Of a stretch of DNA of 64,000 bases, positions 42,978 through 51,566 are shown one piece after another; positions within the stretch are counted from its first letter, which is position 1, and each line of letters begins with the position of its first letter. This DNA comes from Staphylococcus ratti. Lineage in GTDB: Bacteria > Bacillota > Bacilli > Staphylococcales > Staphylococcaceae. The translations under genes were made by a program, and so were the position numbers. Below the pieces are notes generated by a model. The model worked only from the letters and a program-made list of their open reading frames with translations. It made no database searches and was not told where the DNA came from. Where the stretch lies: the NCBI RefSeq assembly GCF_020883535.1, contig NZ_CP086654.1:744001-808000 (forward strand), in the 5' to 3' direction.

Positions 42978-43138
42978 AAATGTCAACCTTTCCTTATTTT
43001 AGATATTCTTACTATAACGTGAATTGACTAAAAGTTAAAGAGATGGAAAACGCATTCACAGAATATATTTGATTGTGTCATTCTAATTTTGTTTGGTGCA
43101 ATACTATTTGCTATACTAAGTAGAAATGAGGTGAAACA

Positions 43139-43315
43139 ATGATTAAACATCTAACAAAAATATTTTTAATCATAGCAATAAGTGTATTTTTAATCGGTGC
43201 GTTCTTCCAATTTCAAGACGAAGAAGCTGCTGCTATCAAACTATTTATTGCGTCAATTATGTTTATGATTTGTGCATTCATAAGTCGAAATAACTATCGT
43301 AAACGAAAAAGATAG
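43139..43315 (+). CDS. Small membrane protein, 58 residues
   Basis: MIKHLTKIFLIIAISVFLIG begins a 58-residue frame with two hydrophobic segments (residues 8-22 and 34-49), an acidic patch QDEEAA between them, and the basic tail NNYRKRKR. GAGGTG lies 6 bases upstream. A promoter (TTGTTT, 17 bases, TATACT near 43112) precedes it and a terminator (43390-43425) follows, so it looks like a complete single-gene unit. Function not recognised. Confidence 0.75.
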   Translation: MIKHLTKIFLIIAISVFLIGAFFQFQDEEAAAIKLFIASIMFMICAFISRNNYRKRKR

Positions 43316-43389
43316 AGAGACGTAACGAGTGATGATTTCGATGAAGATTAAAAGTCATAGACTAAAATTAAATTGAAGAAGGTTCAATC

Positions 43390-43425
43390 AGAGACTTGGC
43401 AATTTTATGCTAAAGTCTCTTTTTT
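43390..43425 (+). terminator. Terminator upstream of pmtR
   Basis: AGAGACTT (43390-43397) and AAGTCTCT (43413-43420) followed by TTTTT. Confidence 0.8.
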
Positions 43426-43470
43426 CATAATGATAAAAAGTGCATATTTTCAGAAAATGAGGAAGCGGTA

Positions 43471-43499
43471 TTGATTCAATTGTATATACTGTATATACT
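43471..43499 (+). promoter_or_regulatory. pmt promoter with palindromic operator
   Basis: TTGATT (43471-43476) and TATACT (43494-43499), 17-base spacer. Two copies of the self-complementary octamer GTATATAC (43482-43489 and 43491-43498) cover the spacer and -10, and a related TTTATATAC follows at 43501-43509. This is the probable PmtR operator, placed to block RNA polymerase. Confidence 0.78.
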
Positions 43500-43525
43500 A
43501 TTTATATACACTCTGGAGGTGGATG

Positions 43526-43903
43526 ATGAAAATATTAATAGAAGGGCATAGTACGGCGCCTATTTATGAACAAATTAAACAACAAATTAAAGCGCAAATT
43601 TTACAAGGTAAGCTTCTACCAGGCGTATCACTTCCATCAATGAGAGAACTTGCCAGACAACTCAGCGTAAGTGTAATTACAACTAAGCGTGCTTATGAAG
43701 ATTTAGAAAAAGAAGGCTACTTACAAACAGTCAGAGGCAAAGGAACTTATGTTAAAGAACAAAATGCATCGATACTTAAAGAGAAACAATTTATCGTGAT
43801 TGAATCGCTCGCACAATCATTGGTAAAAGAAGCAAAAACAATAGACATGTCATTAAAAGAGCTTGAAGATATTATAGCCCTATTGTACAAGGAGGAGAAC
43901 TAA
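43526..43903 (+). CDS. pmtR: GntR-family repressor PmtR
   Basis: A 125-residue YtrA-subfamily GntR regulator. The N-terminal winged helix contains YEQIKQQIKAQILQGKLLPG and LPSMRELARQLSVSVITTKRAYEDLEKEGYL, and the short C-terminal helical dimer domain follows. In S. aureus PmtR represses pmtABCD and is released by phenol-soluble modulins. ATG 43526 is 7 bases after GGAGG; the ATG three bases earlier is too close. Its stop overlaps the pmtA start (TAATG). Confidence 0.9.
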   Translation: MKILIEGHSTAPIYEQIKQQIKAQILQGKLLPGVSLPSMRELARQLSVSVITTKRAYEDLEKEGYLQTVRGKGTYVKEQNASILKEKQFIVIESLAQSLVKEAKTIDMSLKELEDIIALLYKEEN

Positions 43904-44793
43904 TGCCTGATTATGCAATTGAAATGCGTCATATTCATTATAAAAACAAAAATTTGAATTTGGAAGATATTCATTTTAATGTCCCTAGAGGCTATATTAC
44001 AGGTTTAGTTGGTGCAAATGGTTCTGGAAAGACAACGATGATTCGATTAATCATGAATGTTTTGCAGCCACAACAAGGTGAGATAAAAATTTTTAATCAG
44101 TCTCTACTAAAAAATGAAGTATTCATAAAGGAAAAAATAGGTTTTGTATATTCAGAATTATACGTGAATGAAAAATGGACGGTTAAAAAATTAGTTGAAA
44201 CGATTTCTTATTTCTATAAACAGTGGGATCAAGCAATGTTTATGAACTATTTAATGCGTTTTAACATTAAGTATCACTCACGTATAAACACGTTATCCTT
44301 AGGGATGAAAATGAAATTGTCATTAGCCATTGCTTTGAGTCATCATGCAGAGTTATTGATATTTGATGAACCTATGAATGGGTTAGATCCCGTTGTAAGA
44401 AAAGATTTAATGAGAATCATTCAAGAAGAACTATTGGATGAAAATAAATCAGTGTTGATGTCGACACATATCATTTCCGATTTAGAAGAAATTGTGGATT
44501 ATATTATACATTTAAAAAATGGGGAAATTATAGTAAACGAATCGAAAGACGTTTTGTTAGGGACACATAAACGTGTTAAAGGTAGTTTAGAAGATTTGGA
44601 TGATGAAATCAAAGCGCTTATGTTGCAATATGACATTATTGGTGAAATGTATGTAGGCATGACGAAAGAAGCGCACGTATTTAAAGAATTATTTGGGGAA
44701 CGAGTCGTTATTTCTCCGATGACGATAGAAGAGATTATGGTGCACTACGAAAATATTGGAAAGGAGGAGAAGGAATGCGTCGACTTTTATTAA
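43903..44793 (+). CDS. pmtA: Phenol-soluble modulin export ATPase PmtA
   Basis: A 296-residue ABC ATPase with Walker A GANGSGKTTMIR near residue 40, signature LSLGMKMKLSLAIAL and Walker B LLIFDEPMNGLDP. With PmtB it forms one of the two ATPase-membrane pairs of the PSM exporter. Overlaps pmtB by 19 bases. Confidence 0.9.
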   Translation: MPDYAIEMRHIHYKNKNLNLEDIHFNVPRGYITGLVGANGSGKTTMIRLIMNVLQPQQGEIKIFNQSLLKNEVFIKEKIGFVYSELYVNEKWTVKKLVETISYFYKQWDQAMFMNYLMRFNIKYHSRINTLSLGMKMKLSLAIALSHHAELLIFDEPMNGLDPVVRKDLMRIIQEELLDENKSVLMSTHIISDLEEIVDYIIHLKNGEIIVNESKDVLLGTHKRVKGSLEDLDDEIKALMLQYDIIGEMYVGMTKEAHVFKELFGERVVISPMTIEEIMVHYENIGKEEKECVDFY

Positions 44794-45422
44794 GAAATAT
44801 TCTTTTGAGAAAGTGGACAGTTGCACTTTATTTGATAATTTTGTTATTGTTACCTTGGTATATGATTACAAAATCCATTTACCCATTATTCTGGCAAACT
44901 TTTATATTTTTAGTAACAATCATCATGTTTCTTGAGAGTGCGACGGCTTATCGATTGTTTAATCGATTTGGCAAGACCGTTGCATATGTTTTTCAACACA
45001 GTTTACCCGTATCCCGAATGCAATTATTAAATAGCCACTATTTAACAGTTTTGGGGGTGACTGTCATGGGAACAATAGTGCTTTGGGGATACGAAGTGGA
45101 TCATGCATTTATTAGTATAAATGATATCCATTTTAACTTCTTTTGGATGTTTATAGCAGTTAATTTATTTAGCTTTTTATTTGGATTTCCTCAATGTAGT
45201 GAAAAAATGAATGACCACATACCGCTTTATTTATATATTATTACAATGCACTTTTTAATCCCATTAGTGATAGGATTGGGTGTTTCGGGCTACGGAATGG
45301 TAAGATATGATAACCCATTGCGCTATGATTACATTGATTTTGGTTTTTGGTATTTTATAGTAAGTGCATTATCTGCAACAATCATGTATTTTTATCAAGT
45401 GATACGTCTAAAGAGAGTATAG
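44775..45422 (+). CDS. pmtB: Phenol-soluble modulin export membrane protein PmtB
   Basis: A 215-residue protein with about six hydrophobic segments (near residues 15-30, 35-55, 90-108, 120-140, 150-175 and 190-210). No cytosolic domains. AAGGAGGAGAAGG precedes the start. Position between the two ATPase genes identifies it as PmtB. Confidence 0.88.
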   Translation: MRRLLLRNILLRKWTVALYLIILLLLPWYMITKSIYPLFWQTFIFLVTIIMFLESATAYRLFNRFGKTVAYVFQHSLPVSRMQLLNSHYLTVLGVTVMGTIVLWGYEVDHAFISINDIHFNFFWMFIAVNLFSFLFGFPQCSEKMNDHIPLYLYIITMHFLIPLVIGLGVSGYGMVRYDNPLRYDYIDFGFWYFIVSALSATIMYFYQVIRLKRV

Positions 45423-45435
45423 GAGGACATTAGGT

Positions 45436-46308
45436 ATGCAGTTAAAACAAATTACAAAACAATACGGTAATAATACCGTTATTGACGCTATAGATTTTGC
45501 ATTTAATGATAGTAAAATTGTAGGGTTGATAGGGAAAAACGGTGTTGGTAAAACAACAATTATGAAAATTATGAATGGCAACATCGTCAATTATTCAGGT
45601 GAAGTTCAAATAGCCAAAGAGGATAATATTGGTTATCTTATTGAACACCCTAAATTGTATGATAATAAATCTGGGTTATATAACTTAAAGTTGTTTGCAC
45701 ATGTTTTAGGCAAAGGCTACGATTCAGCATATACAGAATCTATTATACGTGCTTTTGGAATGGAAACGTATATAAAGAAAAAAGTGAAAAAATATTCGAT
45801 GGGAATGAAACAAAAATTAGCGATTGCGGTTTCATTAATGAATAAACCTAAATATTTAATCCTTGATGAACCTACGAATGGCATGGATCCAGATGGTTCA
45901 ATAGACGTATTAAAAACAATCGAAAAACTTGTAAAAGAATTAGATATGAAAATCTTAATTTCGAGTCATAAATTAGAAGATATTGAATTAATTTGTGACC
46001 GTGCAGTATTCCTTCGTGACGGCCATTTCGTACAAGATGTCAATTTATCTGAAGATCAAACAACGGGTCAAACGATGATTCAAGTTGAGCAAGAGGACTT
46101 TGACAAAGCAATCGAGTACCTTAAAGCGCATTTCCAAGTTATTCAAAGCCAAAAGGAATTAGGTGAAATTGTTTTAAATGTTCAAAGCAGTTACCAACCC
46201 GTATTGAAAGGATTAGCGGCTCAGAATATTTTTCCAAAATATATCGAGACGCATCGTACTTCGTTAAGAGATACGTACTTCAATATTAATCAGAGAGGTG
46301 ACAAATAA
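45436..46308 (+). CDS. pmtC: Phenol-soluble modulin export ATPase PmtC
   Basis: A 290-residue ABC ATPase with Walker A GKNGVGKTTIMK, signature YSMGMKQKLAIAVSL and Walker B LILDEPTNGMDPDG. A C-terminal domain of about 70 residues follows the cassette. Pairs with PmtD. Its stop overlaps the pmtD start (TAATG). Confidence 0.9.
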   Translation: MQLKQITKQYGNNTVIDAIDFAFNDSKIVGLIGKNGVGKTTIMKIMNGNIVNYSGEVQIAKEDNIGYLIEHPKLYDNKSGLYNLKLFAHVLGKGYDSAYTESIIRAFGMETYIKKKVKKYSMGMKQKLAIAVSLMNKPKYLILDEPTNGMDPDGSIDVLKTIEKLVKELDMKILISSHKLEDIELICDRAVFLRDGHFVQDVNLSEDQTTGQTMIQVEQEDFDKAIEYLKAHFQVIQSQKELGEIVLNVQSSYQPVLKGLAAQNIFPKYIETHRTSLRDTYFNINQRGDK

Positions 46309-47036
46309 TGAACATCTTACAATTAATTAAATATGATATCATTAGCGTTTTAAAAAGCCCGTTAACATATATTGCTTTATTTTTAGGTATTGCACCTATC
46401 GCACTTATTGTAGGGATTATGATGGGGAACCATAACGACGTAAATCCTAACACGATGTTTAGTGTTGCAAAATGGTTCTTTTCTCTCATTGGCTTAATGT
46501 TTATTATTAAAACGTTAACGAGAGATTCAGGCCAAGGTACAATTCAACTTTTTGTTAATAATTTAAGAAATCGTATAAGTTATTTTATTGCTAAGTTTTT
46601 CTCAATCATACTGCTTTCGTTATTAATGTCTGGTGTAGTCATTTTAATCACTTATGCTATTATTTGGATAACGAATGGAAAAGATTTTGAAACGAAAAAC
46701 ATTTGGGAACTTATCGTTTTTTACCTTATTTTATTTTTAGTGTATGGTTTACTTTTATTCTTAATTAATATGTTTGTGCAAAAGCCAGCATTAGTATTCA
46801 CTTTAGGGATTTTACTATTACTCCTTTTACCAGTTGTAAAACCATTTATACCTTTAATTCCTGAAATTGGGGAAGACATCAATAAATCGCTTAAATATAT
46901 TCCTATTAGTTATTTGAGTGATAAAGCTTTAGAAAGTGGTTTAGATTTTACGAATTGGCAATGGTTCATAAATATCGCATGTATTGTAGTATTATTTATT
47001 GCTAATATGTTTGTGATTAGTAAAAAAGATATTTAA
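46308..47036 (+). CDS. pmtD: Phenol-soluble modulin export membrane protein PmtD
   Basis: A 242-residue ABC-2 type membrane protein with about six hydrophobic segments and the RDSGQGTIQLFVNN intracellular loop typical of ABC-2 permeases. Completes the Pmt exporter of PSM peptides, including delta-hemolysin encoded in RNAIII about 12 kb away. A terminator follows. Confidence 0.89.
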   Translation: MNILQLIKYDIISVLKSPLTYIALFLGIAPIALIVGIMMGNHNDVNPNTMFSVAKWFFSLIGLMFIIKTLTRDSGQGTIQLFVNNLRNRISYFIAKFFSIILLSLLMSGVVILITYAIIWITNGKDFETKNIWELIVFYLILFLVYGLLLFLINMFVQKPALVFTLGILLLLLLPVVKPFIPLIPEIGEDINKSLKYIPISYLSDKALESGLDFTNWQWFINIACIVVLFIANMFVISKKDI

Positions 47037-47041
47037 TAGAG

Positions 47042-47080
47042 AAAGAGTGAGGACATAGTGTTGTTCTCGCTCTTTATTTT
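47042..47080 (+). terminator. pmt operon terminator
   Basis: AAAGAGTGAGGACA pairs with TGTTCTCGCTCTTT (two wobbles) around a short loop, followed by ATTTTAT. Confidence 0.8.
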
Positions 47081-47120
47081 ATGTGTAGAATGAAGGAGGG
47101 TGGAAATTGCTTAATGCAAT

Positions 47121-47169
47121 TGTCATGCTTGATGACACATTCATTTGAAAATGTACCATTTTCAAATGA
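47121..47169 (+). promoter_or_regulatory. Tandem palindromes upstream of gntK
   Basis: TGTCAT-GCTTG-ATGACA (47121-47137) is followed 3 bases later by a perfect 13-base inverted repeat TCATTTGAAAATG (47141-47153) and CATTTTCAAATGA (47157-47169) with a 3-base loop. There is no T run after it. Could be operators for an unlinked regulator or a structured leader. The remaining 47170-47316 carries no other feature I can support. Confidence 0.6.
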
Positions 47170-47316
47170 TACGTGTTTTAAAGATGATGGTGTATGATTA
47201 ATAGGACTGGACTACCATACATATGCATCTCAAAGTAGCGAGCTTTTACATAGCGCTTAATAGCGTAAAAAAAGGATAAGTCTAATAGTTAAAAAGGATT
47301 AGAGGAGGGTGTAACT

Positions 47317-48837
47317 ATGTCATTGCTCAGTATTGGTATCGATATTGGAACGACGAGTACAAAAGCAGTTTTATTTGATGAAAGCGGAACAGTTAGAGCT
47401 AAAGCTCAAAAAGCGTATCCGTTAATGACGCCAGATATTGATACGGCCGAACAAAATCCATCAGAGATGATGGAAGCGGTTGAAGCAACGCTCAAAGAAA
47501 TTATAGCTAAATCTCAAAAAATCGGTACATTATCACATATTGCTTTTAGCGCACAAATGCACAGCATATTGTTGGTAGATGAAGCTATGCGTCCTATTAC
47601 ACATTCTATAACATGGGCAGATAATCGTGCGAAAGAAGTGGTACTACGTTTAAAAAACGATGAAAAAGGAAAGCGACTTTATCAAAATACGGGAACACCT
47701 ATTCATGCGATGTCCCCGCTATGTAAATTGATTTGGATGAAAGAAGCACGCCAAGCATTATACGCTGCTGCTTATAAAGTGATGGACATTAAAACATATA
47801 TTATCTATCAATTAACGCAACAATGTGTGATGGATATGTCTATTGCCTCGGCGACAGGTTTATTTAATATTCATGATAAAAAGTGGGATGATGAAGCCCT
47901 AAAGTTGGTGGGTTTAAATGATAGCCACTTACCAGAAGTGGTACCTACAACACATGTATTATCTTTTACAAACGAAGTATGTCAACGCTTTAACCTAACC
48001 CACGATATTCCTGTTATCATCGGGGCAAGTGATGGTGTACTTTCTAATTTAGGTGTAGATAGTTATAAACAAGGAGAAGTTGCGGTTACAATAGGTACAT
48101 CAGGCGCGATAAGAACGGTTGTTAAACACCCTATATTAGATCCTAAAGGCCGCACATTTTGTTACATATTAGATGATACGCATTATGTTATTGGAGGACC
48201 TGTGAACAATGGTGCGATAACGTTTCAGTGGTTGCGCGATCATGTGTTTCAAATGCCTAACCATCATGATAGTATGATGACTTTTGATGAGATGATGGCA
48301 TTAGCTCAAAAAGTTAATCCAGGTGCAAATGGTTTGTTGTTTCATCCTTATCTTTCAGGGGAACGTGCGCCTATTTGGTCTTCGGAAGTAAGAGGTTCAT
48401 TTATTGGTTTGACGTTAGCGCACCATCAAGGTCATATGATAAGAGCGGTACTTGAAGGTGTGCTATTTAATTTGTATTCTGTTTTGCTTGTTTTAGTAGA
48501 AATGACAGGTAGACGACCTCATAAAATTAAAGCGACAGGTGGGTTTTCAAAAAGTGTGCTTTGGCGACAATTGATGGCTGATATTTTTGACTGTCACGTT
48601 GAAATTCCAAAAAGTTATGAAAGTTCGTGTCTCGGTGCAGTTGCATTAGGATTCAAAGCTTTAGGGCATCCAAAAGCTTATTGTCACATTTCCGAGTGGA
48701 TCGGAAGGACCTATTACCATGAGCCGAATGAGGAGGTTGTCCTGCAATATCAAAAACTTTCTTCTATTTTTGTTGAGACGCGTCAACAGCTCATGCGTAC
48801 TTACAAAAGTATCGCTACTTACGAAAACGAAAAGTAA
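47317..48837 (+). CDS. gntK: Gluconate kinase (FGGY family)
   Basis: A 506-residue sugar kinase that makes 6-phosphogluconate. ATP-binding GIDIGTTSTKAVLFDESG opens the protein, the FGGY N-terminal signature lies at MDIKTYIIYQLTQQ, and the C-terminal ATP region is ATGGFSKSVLWRQLMADIF. Paired with a gluconate permease gene 15 bases later. No gntR regulator gene is linked here. GAGGAGGG precedes the start. Substrate is assigned from the gntP neighbour; xylulose kinase is less likely. Confidence 0.9.
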   Translation: MSLLSIGIDIGTTSTKAVLFDESGTVRAKAQKAYPLMTPDIDTAEQNPSEMMEAVEATLKEIIAKSQKIGTLSHIAFSAQMHSILLVDEAMRPITHSITWADNRAKEVVLRLKNDEKGKRLYQNTGTPIHAMSPLCKLIWMKEARQALYAAAYKVMDIKTYIIYQLTQQCVMDMSIASATGLFNIHDKKWDDEALKLVGLNDSHLPEVVPTTHVLSFTNEVCQRFNLTHDIPVIIGASDGVLSNLGVDSYKQGEVAVTIGTSGAIRTVVKHPILDPKGRTFCYILDDTHYVIGGPVNNGAITFQWLRDHVFQMPNHHDSMMTFDEMMALAQKVNPGANGLLFHPYLSGERAPIWSSEVRGSFIGLTLAHHQGHMIRAVLEGVLFNLYSVLLVLVEMTGRRPHKIKATGGFSKSVLWRQLMADIFDCHVEIPKSYESSCLGAVALGFKALGHPKAYCHISEWIGRTYYHEPNEEVVLQYQKLSSIFVETRQQLMRTYKSIATYENEK

Positions 48838-48852
48838 TGAAAGGGGGAAATC

Positions 48853-50214
48853 ATGATACAAGAAATTTGGCCAATTATAAGCGTAGTGATAGGTATTTTA
48901 GTTTTATTAATATTAATAATGAAAATCAAATTGAATACATTTATCGCATTAATTGTCACCGCAGTGGTAACAGGGATTTTATTAGGGATGCCGTTAGATA
49001 AGATTATTTCAACCATTGAAACAGGGATGGGAAATACATTAGGCCATATTGCATTGATTTTTGGTTTAGGTGCGATGTTAGGTAAGTTACTTGCAGATGG
49101 AGGCGGTGCCACACAAATTGCTGATACGTTAGTTTCACGTTTGGGACAACACTATGTCATGTGGGCTATGGTTTTAGCTTCTTTTATTATTGGCATTGCT
49201 TTGTTTTTTGAAGTGGGACTCGTATTGTTGATACCCCTCGTCTTTACTATTGCGAAAAGAATGGAAATTTCACAACTGACCCTTGGCCTGCCGATGGTAA
49301 CAGCATTATCGGTTACACACGGGTTTTTACCGCCCCACCCAGGACCTGTTGTCATTGCAAAAGAACTTAATGCTCATATTGGGGAAGTCTTATTATATGG
49401 CTTTATAGTGGCTATACCGGTCACGATTATTGCAGGGCCATTATTCATAAAACTCGCACCGAAATTAACGTCACAAGCATTTTGGCGTGAAGGAAATATT
49501 GCTTCGCTTGGGGCGACGAAATCATTTGAAGCTTCAGAATTGCCAAGTTTTAAATTGAGTACGTTTACTGCTTTGCTTCCTGTGATTTTAATGTTAATGG
49601 CGACAGTTTGGCAACTTATTTCAGGTCATCAAGGCGAGGCTACAAATGTTTTTGAAAGTGGCCTTTATTTTGTTGGGACAGCTGGTACAGCAATGCTCAT
49701 TGCAGTACTATTTGCAATGTATAGCATGGGACTAAAGCAACGACGCAAAATGAGCCATATTATGGATTCAGTAACACAAGCGATAAATCCAATCGGTATG
49801 ATGTTGTTGATTATTGGAGGAGGAGGCGCATTTAAACAAATCCTTATCGATGGAGGCGTTGGAAAAAGTATTGAATATTGGTTTACGGATACTCATATTT
49901 CGCCACTATTGCTCGCGTGGATAGTAGCTGCAGTCCTTCGATTAGCGTTAGGTTCTGCGACTGTTGCTGCGATATCTTCAACAGGAATAATTTTACCTTT
50001 ATTACAAACGGCGGATGTAAACCTTGCACTTGTGGTTCTCGCTATTGGAGCAGGAAGTGTTTTCTGTTCACATGTGAACGATGCGGGTTTTTGGATGTTT
50101 AAAGAATACTTTGGCTTAACTATAAAAGAAACCTTTTTAACGTGGTCTTTAGTTGAGACTATCATTTCAATTGCTGGCTTTACTTTCGTGTTTATTTTAA
50201 GCTTATTTGTGTAA
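48853..50214 (+). CDS. gntP: Gluconate:H+ symporter
   Basis: A 453-residue GntP-family permease with about 12 hydrophobic segments. Family motifs are GMGNTLGHIALIFGLGAMLGKLLADGG near residue 55, VTHGFLPPHPGP near residue 156, and a final FCSHVNDAGFWMFKEYFG. Brings gluconate into the cell for GntK. AAAGGGGG precedes the start. Its stop codon lies within a likely sigma-B promoter for the next gene. Confidence 0.92.
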   Translation: MIQEIWPIISVVIGILVLLILIMKIKLNTFIALIVTAVVTGILLGMPLDKIISTIETGMGNTLGHIALIFGLGAMLGKLLADGGGATQIADTLVSRLGQHYVMWAMVLASFIIGIALFFEVGLVLLIPLVFTIAKRMEISQLTLGLPMVTALSVTHGFLPPHPGPVVIAKELNAHIGEVLLYGFIVAIPVTIIAGPLFIKLAPKLTSQAFWREGNIASLGATKSFEASELPSFKLSTFTALLPVILMLMATVWQLISGHQGEATNVFESGLYFVGTAGTAMLIAVLFAMYSMGLKQRRKMSHIMDSVTQAINPIGMMLLIIGGGGAFKQILIDGGVGKSIEYWFTDTHISPLLLAWIVAAVLRLALGSATVAAISSTGIILPLLQTADVNLALVVLAIGAGSVFCSHVNDAGFWMFKEYFGLTIKETFLTWSLVETIISIAGFTFVFILSLFV

Positions 50215-50233
50215 AAAGTTTATTAGAGGGTAT
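50209..50233 (+). promoter_or_regulatory. Putative sigma-B promoter
   Basis: GTGTAA (50209-50214), 13-base spacer, GGGTAT (50228-50233). One change from the sigma-B consensus GTTTAA-N12-15-GGGTAT. The -35 coincides with the last codons of gntP. Confidence 0.65.
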
Positions 50234-50263
50234 GGTACAGTAAAAATTAAAGAGGTGTTTACA

Positions 50264-50677
50264 ATGCCGTGGACAATGTCAGATTACCCAGCAAGTTGGA
50301 AAAATTTAGAAGAACTTGAGAGGAAAAAGGCGATTGATATTGGTAACGCAATGTTGAAAGATGGTTATAAAGAATCAGATATTATACCGATTGCGACATC
50401 GCAAGCAGAAAAATGGTATAACAATGCGACGCAGTCAGAATTGAATGAGCTCAAAAACAAAAAAATTACACAACATCAAAAAGATGATTCTGCTACGCCA
50501 CAATTAAATGATAATGATATCCATGTCTACTTTGAAGACGATGTATGGAAAGTTAAAACAGCGCATGCAAAGCAAGCTTCTGATACTTTTGAATATAAAA
50601 AAGAAGCGGTTGCGCGAGCAAAAGAAATTGCTGAAAATAAAAATACAAAAGTAATTGAACACACAAAGACAGATTAA
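50264..50677 (+). CDS. DUF2188 small stress-type protein (YdaT-like)
   Basis: A 137-residue soluble protein. The N-terminal half (MPWTMSDYPASWKNLEELERKKAIDIGNAML) resembles B. subtilis YdaT; the C-terminal half is a DUF2188 domain (DDVWKVKTAHAKQASDTFEYKKEAVARAKEIAENKN). Function unknown; YdaT belongs to the sigma-B regulon, consistent with the sigma-B-like promoter at 50209-50233. Start at 50264 has AGAGGTG upstream; the open frame extends further but without a ribosome site. Confidence 0.85.
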   Translation: MPWTMSDYPASWKNLEELERKKAIDIGNAMLKDGYKESDIIPIATSQAEKWYNNATQSELNELKNKKITQHQKDDSATPQLNDNDIHVYFEDDVWKVKTAHAKQASDTFEYKKEAVARAKEIAENKNTKVIEHTKTD

Positions 50678-50706
50678 AAAGAGATTAGGATAACAATAAA
50701 AAGAGC

Positions 50707-50739
50707 GTGGGACAGAAATCAAACGGATTTCTGTCCCAC
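50707..50739. repeat. GTGGGACAGAAATC intergenic palindrome
   Basis: GTGGGACAGAAATC (50707-50720) and GATTTCTGTCCCAC (50726-50739): perfect 14-base stem, 5-base loop, between convergent genes. Same family as 39803-39837; probably a bidirectional terminator. Confidence 0.85.
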
Positions 50740-50825
50740 TTCTAACAAGAATGTTACGATATGTTGAAATAAGCGCAACATCATCTCCTAACACAGAATA
50801 CTTATTTGCATGTTCTCGGTTCAAT

Positions 50826-51380
50826 TTATAGTAATGTTTTTAAAATGGATTCATAAACATCATTCCACAATGTATGATCGGTTAAGTAGCGGTTGCGTAC
50901 AGTTTGGTGGAATGTTTTTTCTTTATCTTCAAAGTCAGGGTTAGATTTATCTGGTAAGGTTTGTCGAAGTTTATTCACAAAGTTTTGAACAGACTGAGCT
51001 CTTGGTCCCCATACAGCTTGTTGTTCGAACTTTTCATTCATGAATATATAAATAGGAATAGCACGTGCCTTACCATTTGTTAAATATTGATCGATTAAAT
51101 CTGTATTGGCATCACGATAAAATGCACGGACTTCCAGATTCAATTGTTCAGAAATATGCTTTAAGATAGCATTATTCATCATTGCATCTGTACACCAGTC
51201 TTCAGTAATGACTAAGACATAGTGATAACCCTTCGTGTTGATACTGTCTAACCGTTGATTGTTCGTAGGCGGTTCAAATTCTTTATAGATGCTTAAAAGG
51301 TTTTCTTTGTTTACGGACATATCATCAATATATTGGTGAATAGGTTTTGCTTCTGCATAATATGTTTTTAAATTCGCCAT
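50826..51380 (-). CDS. Thioredoxin-family protein
   Basis: A 184-residue thioredoxin-fold protein. ITEDWCTDAMMNN near residue 65 holds a single active-site cysteine where thioredoxins have CxxC, and a cis-proline follows in KARAIPIYIFM. The one-cysteine motif suggests a monothiol or chaperone-like role. ATG 51380 is preceded by GGAGGG; a start three codons earlier is less likely. Confidence 0.82.
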   Translation of the reverse strand: MANLKTYYAEAKPIHQYIDDMSVNKENLLSIYKEFEPPTNNQRLDSINTKGYHYVLVITEDWCTDAMMNNAILKHISEQLNLEVRAFYRDANTDLIDQYLTNGKARAIPIYIFMNEKFEQQAVWGPRAQSVQNFVNKLRQTLPDKSNPDFEDKEKTFHQTVRNRYLTDHTLWNDVYESILKTLL

Positions 51381-51566
51381 AAATAACACCCTCCTTCATT
51401 ATATTTATTATATCAAGCGTCTTATTGAAAGAAAATTAAAAAGATTACAACAAATTAAGAATGTGACATTTAGAATACAAATAATGGTACAAGGTTTTAA
51501 TTTTTATTGTTTCAAATTATAATTTGAAGTGTTGAAATGATTTTAGCGAAAAAAGGGGGGAGATTA

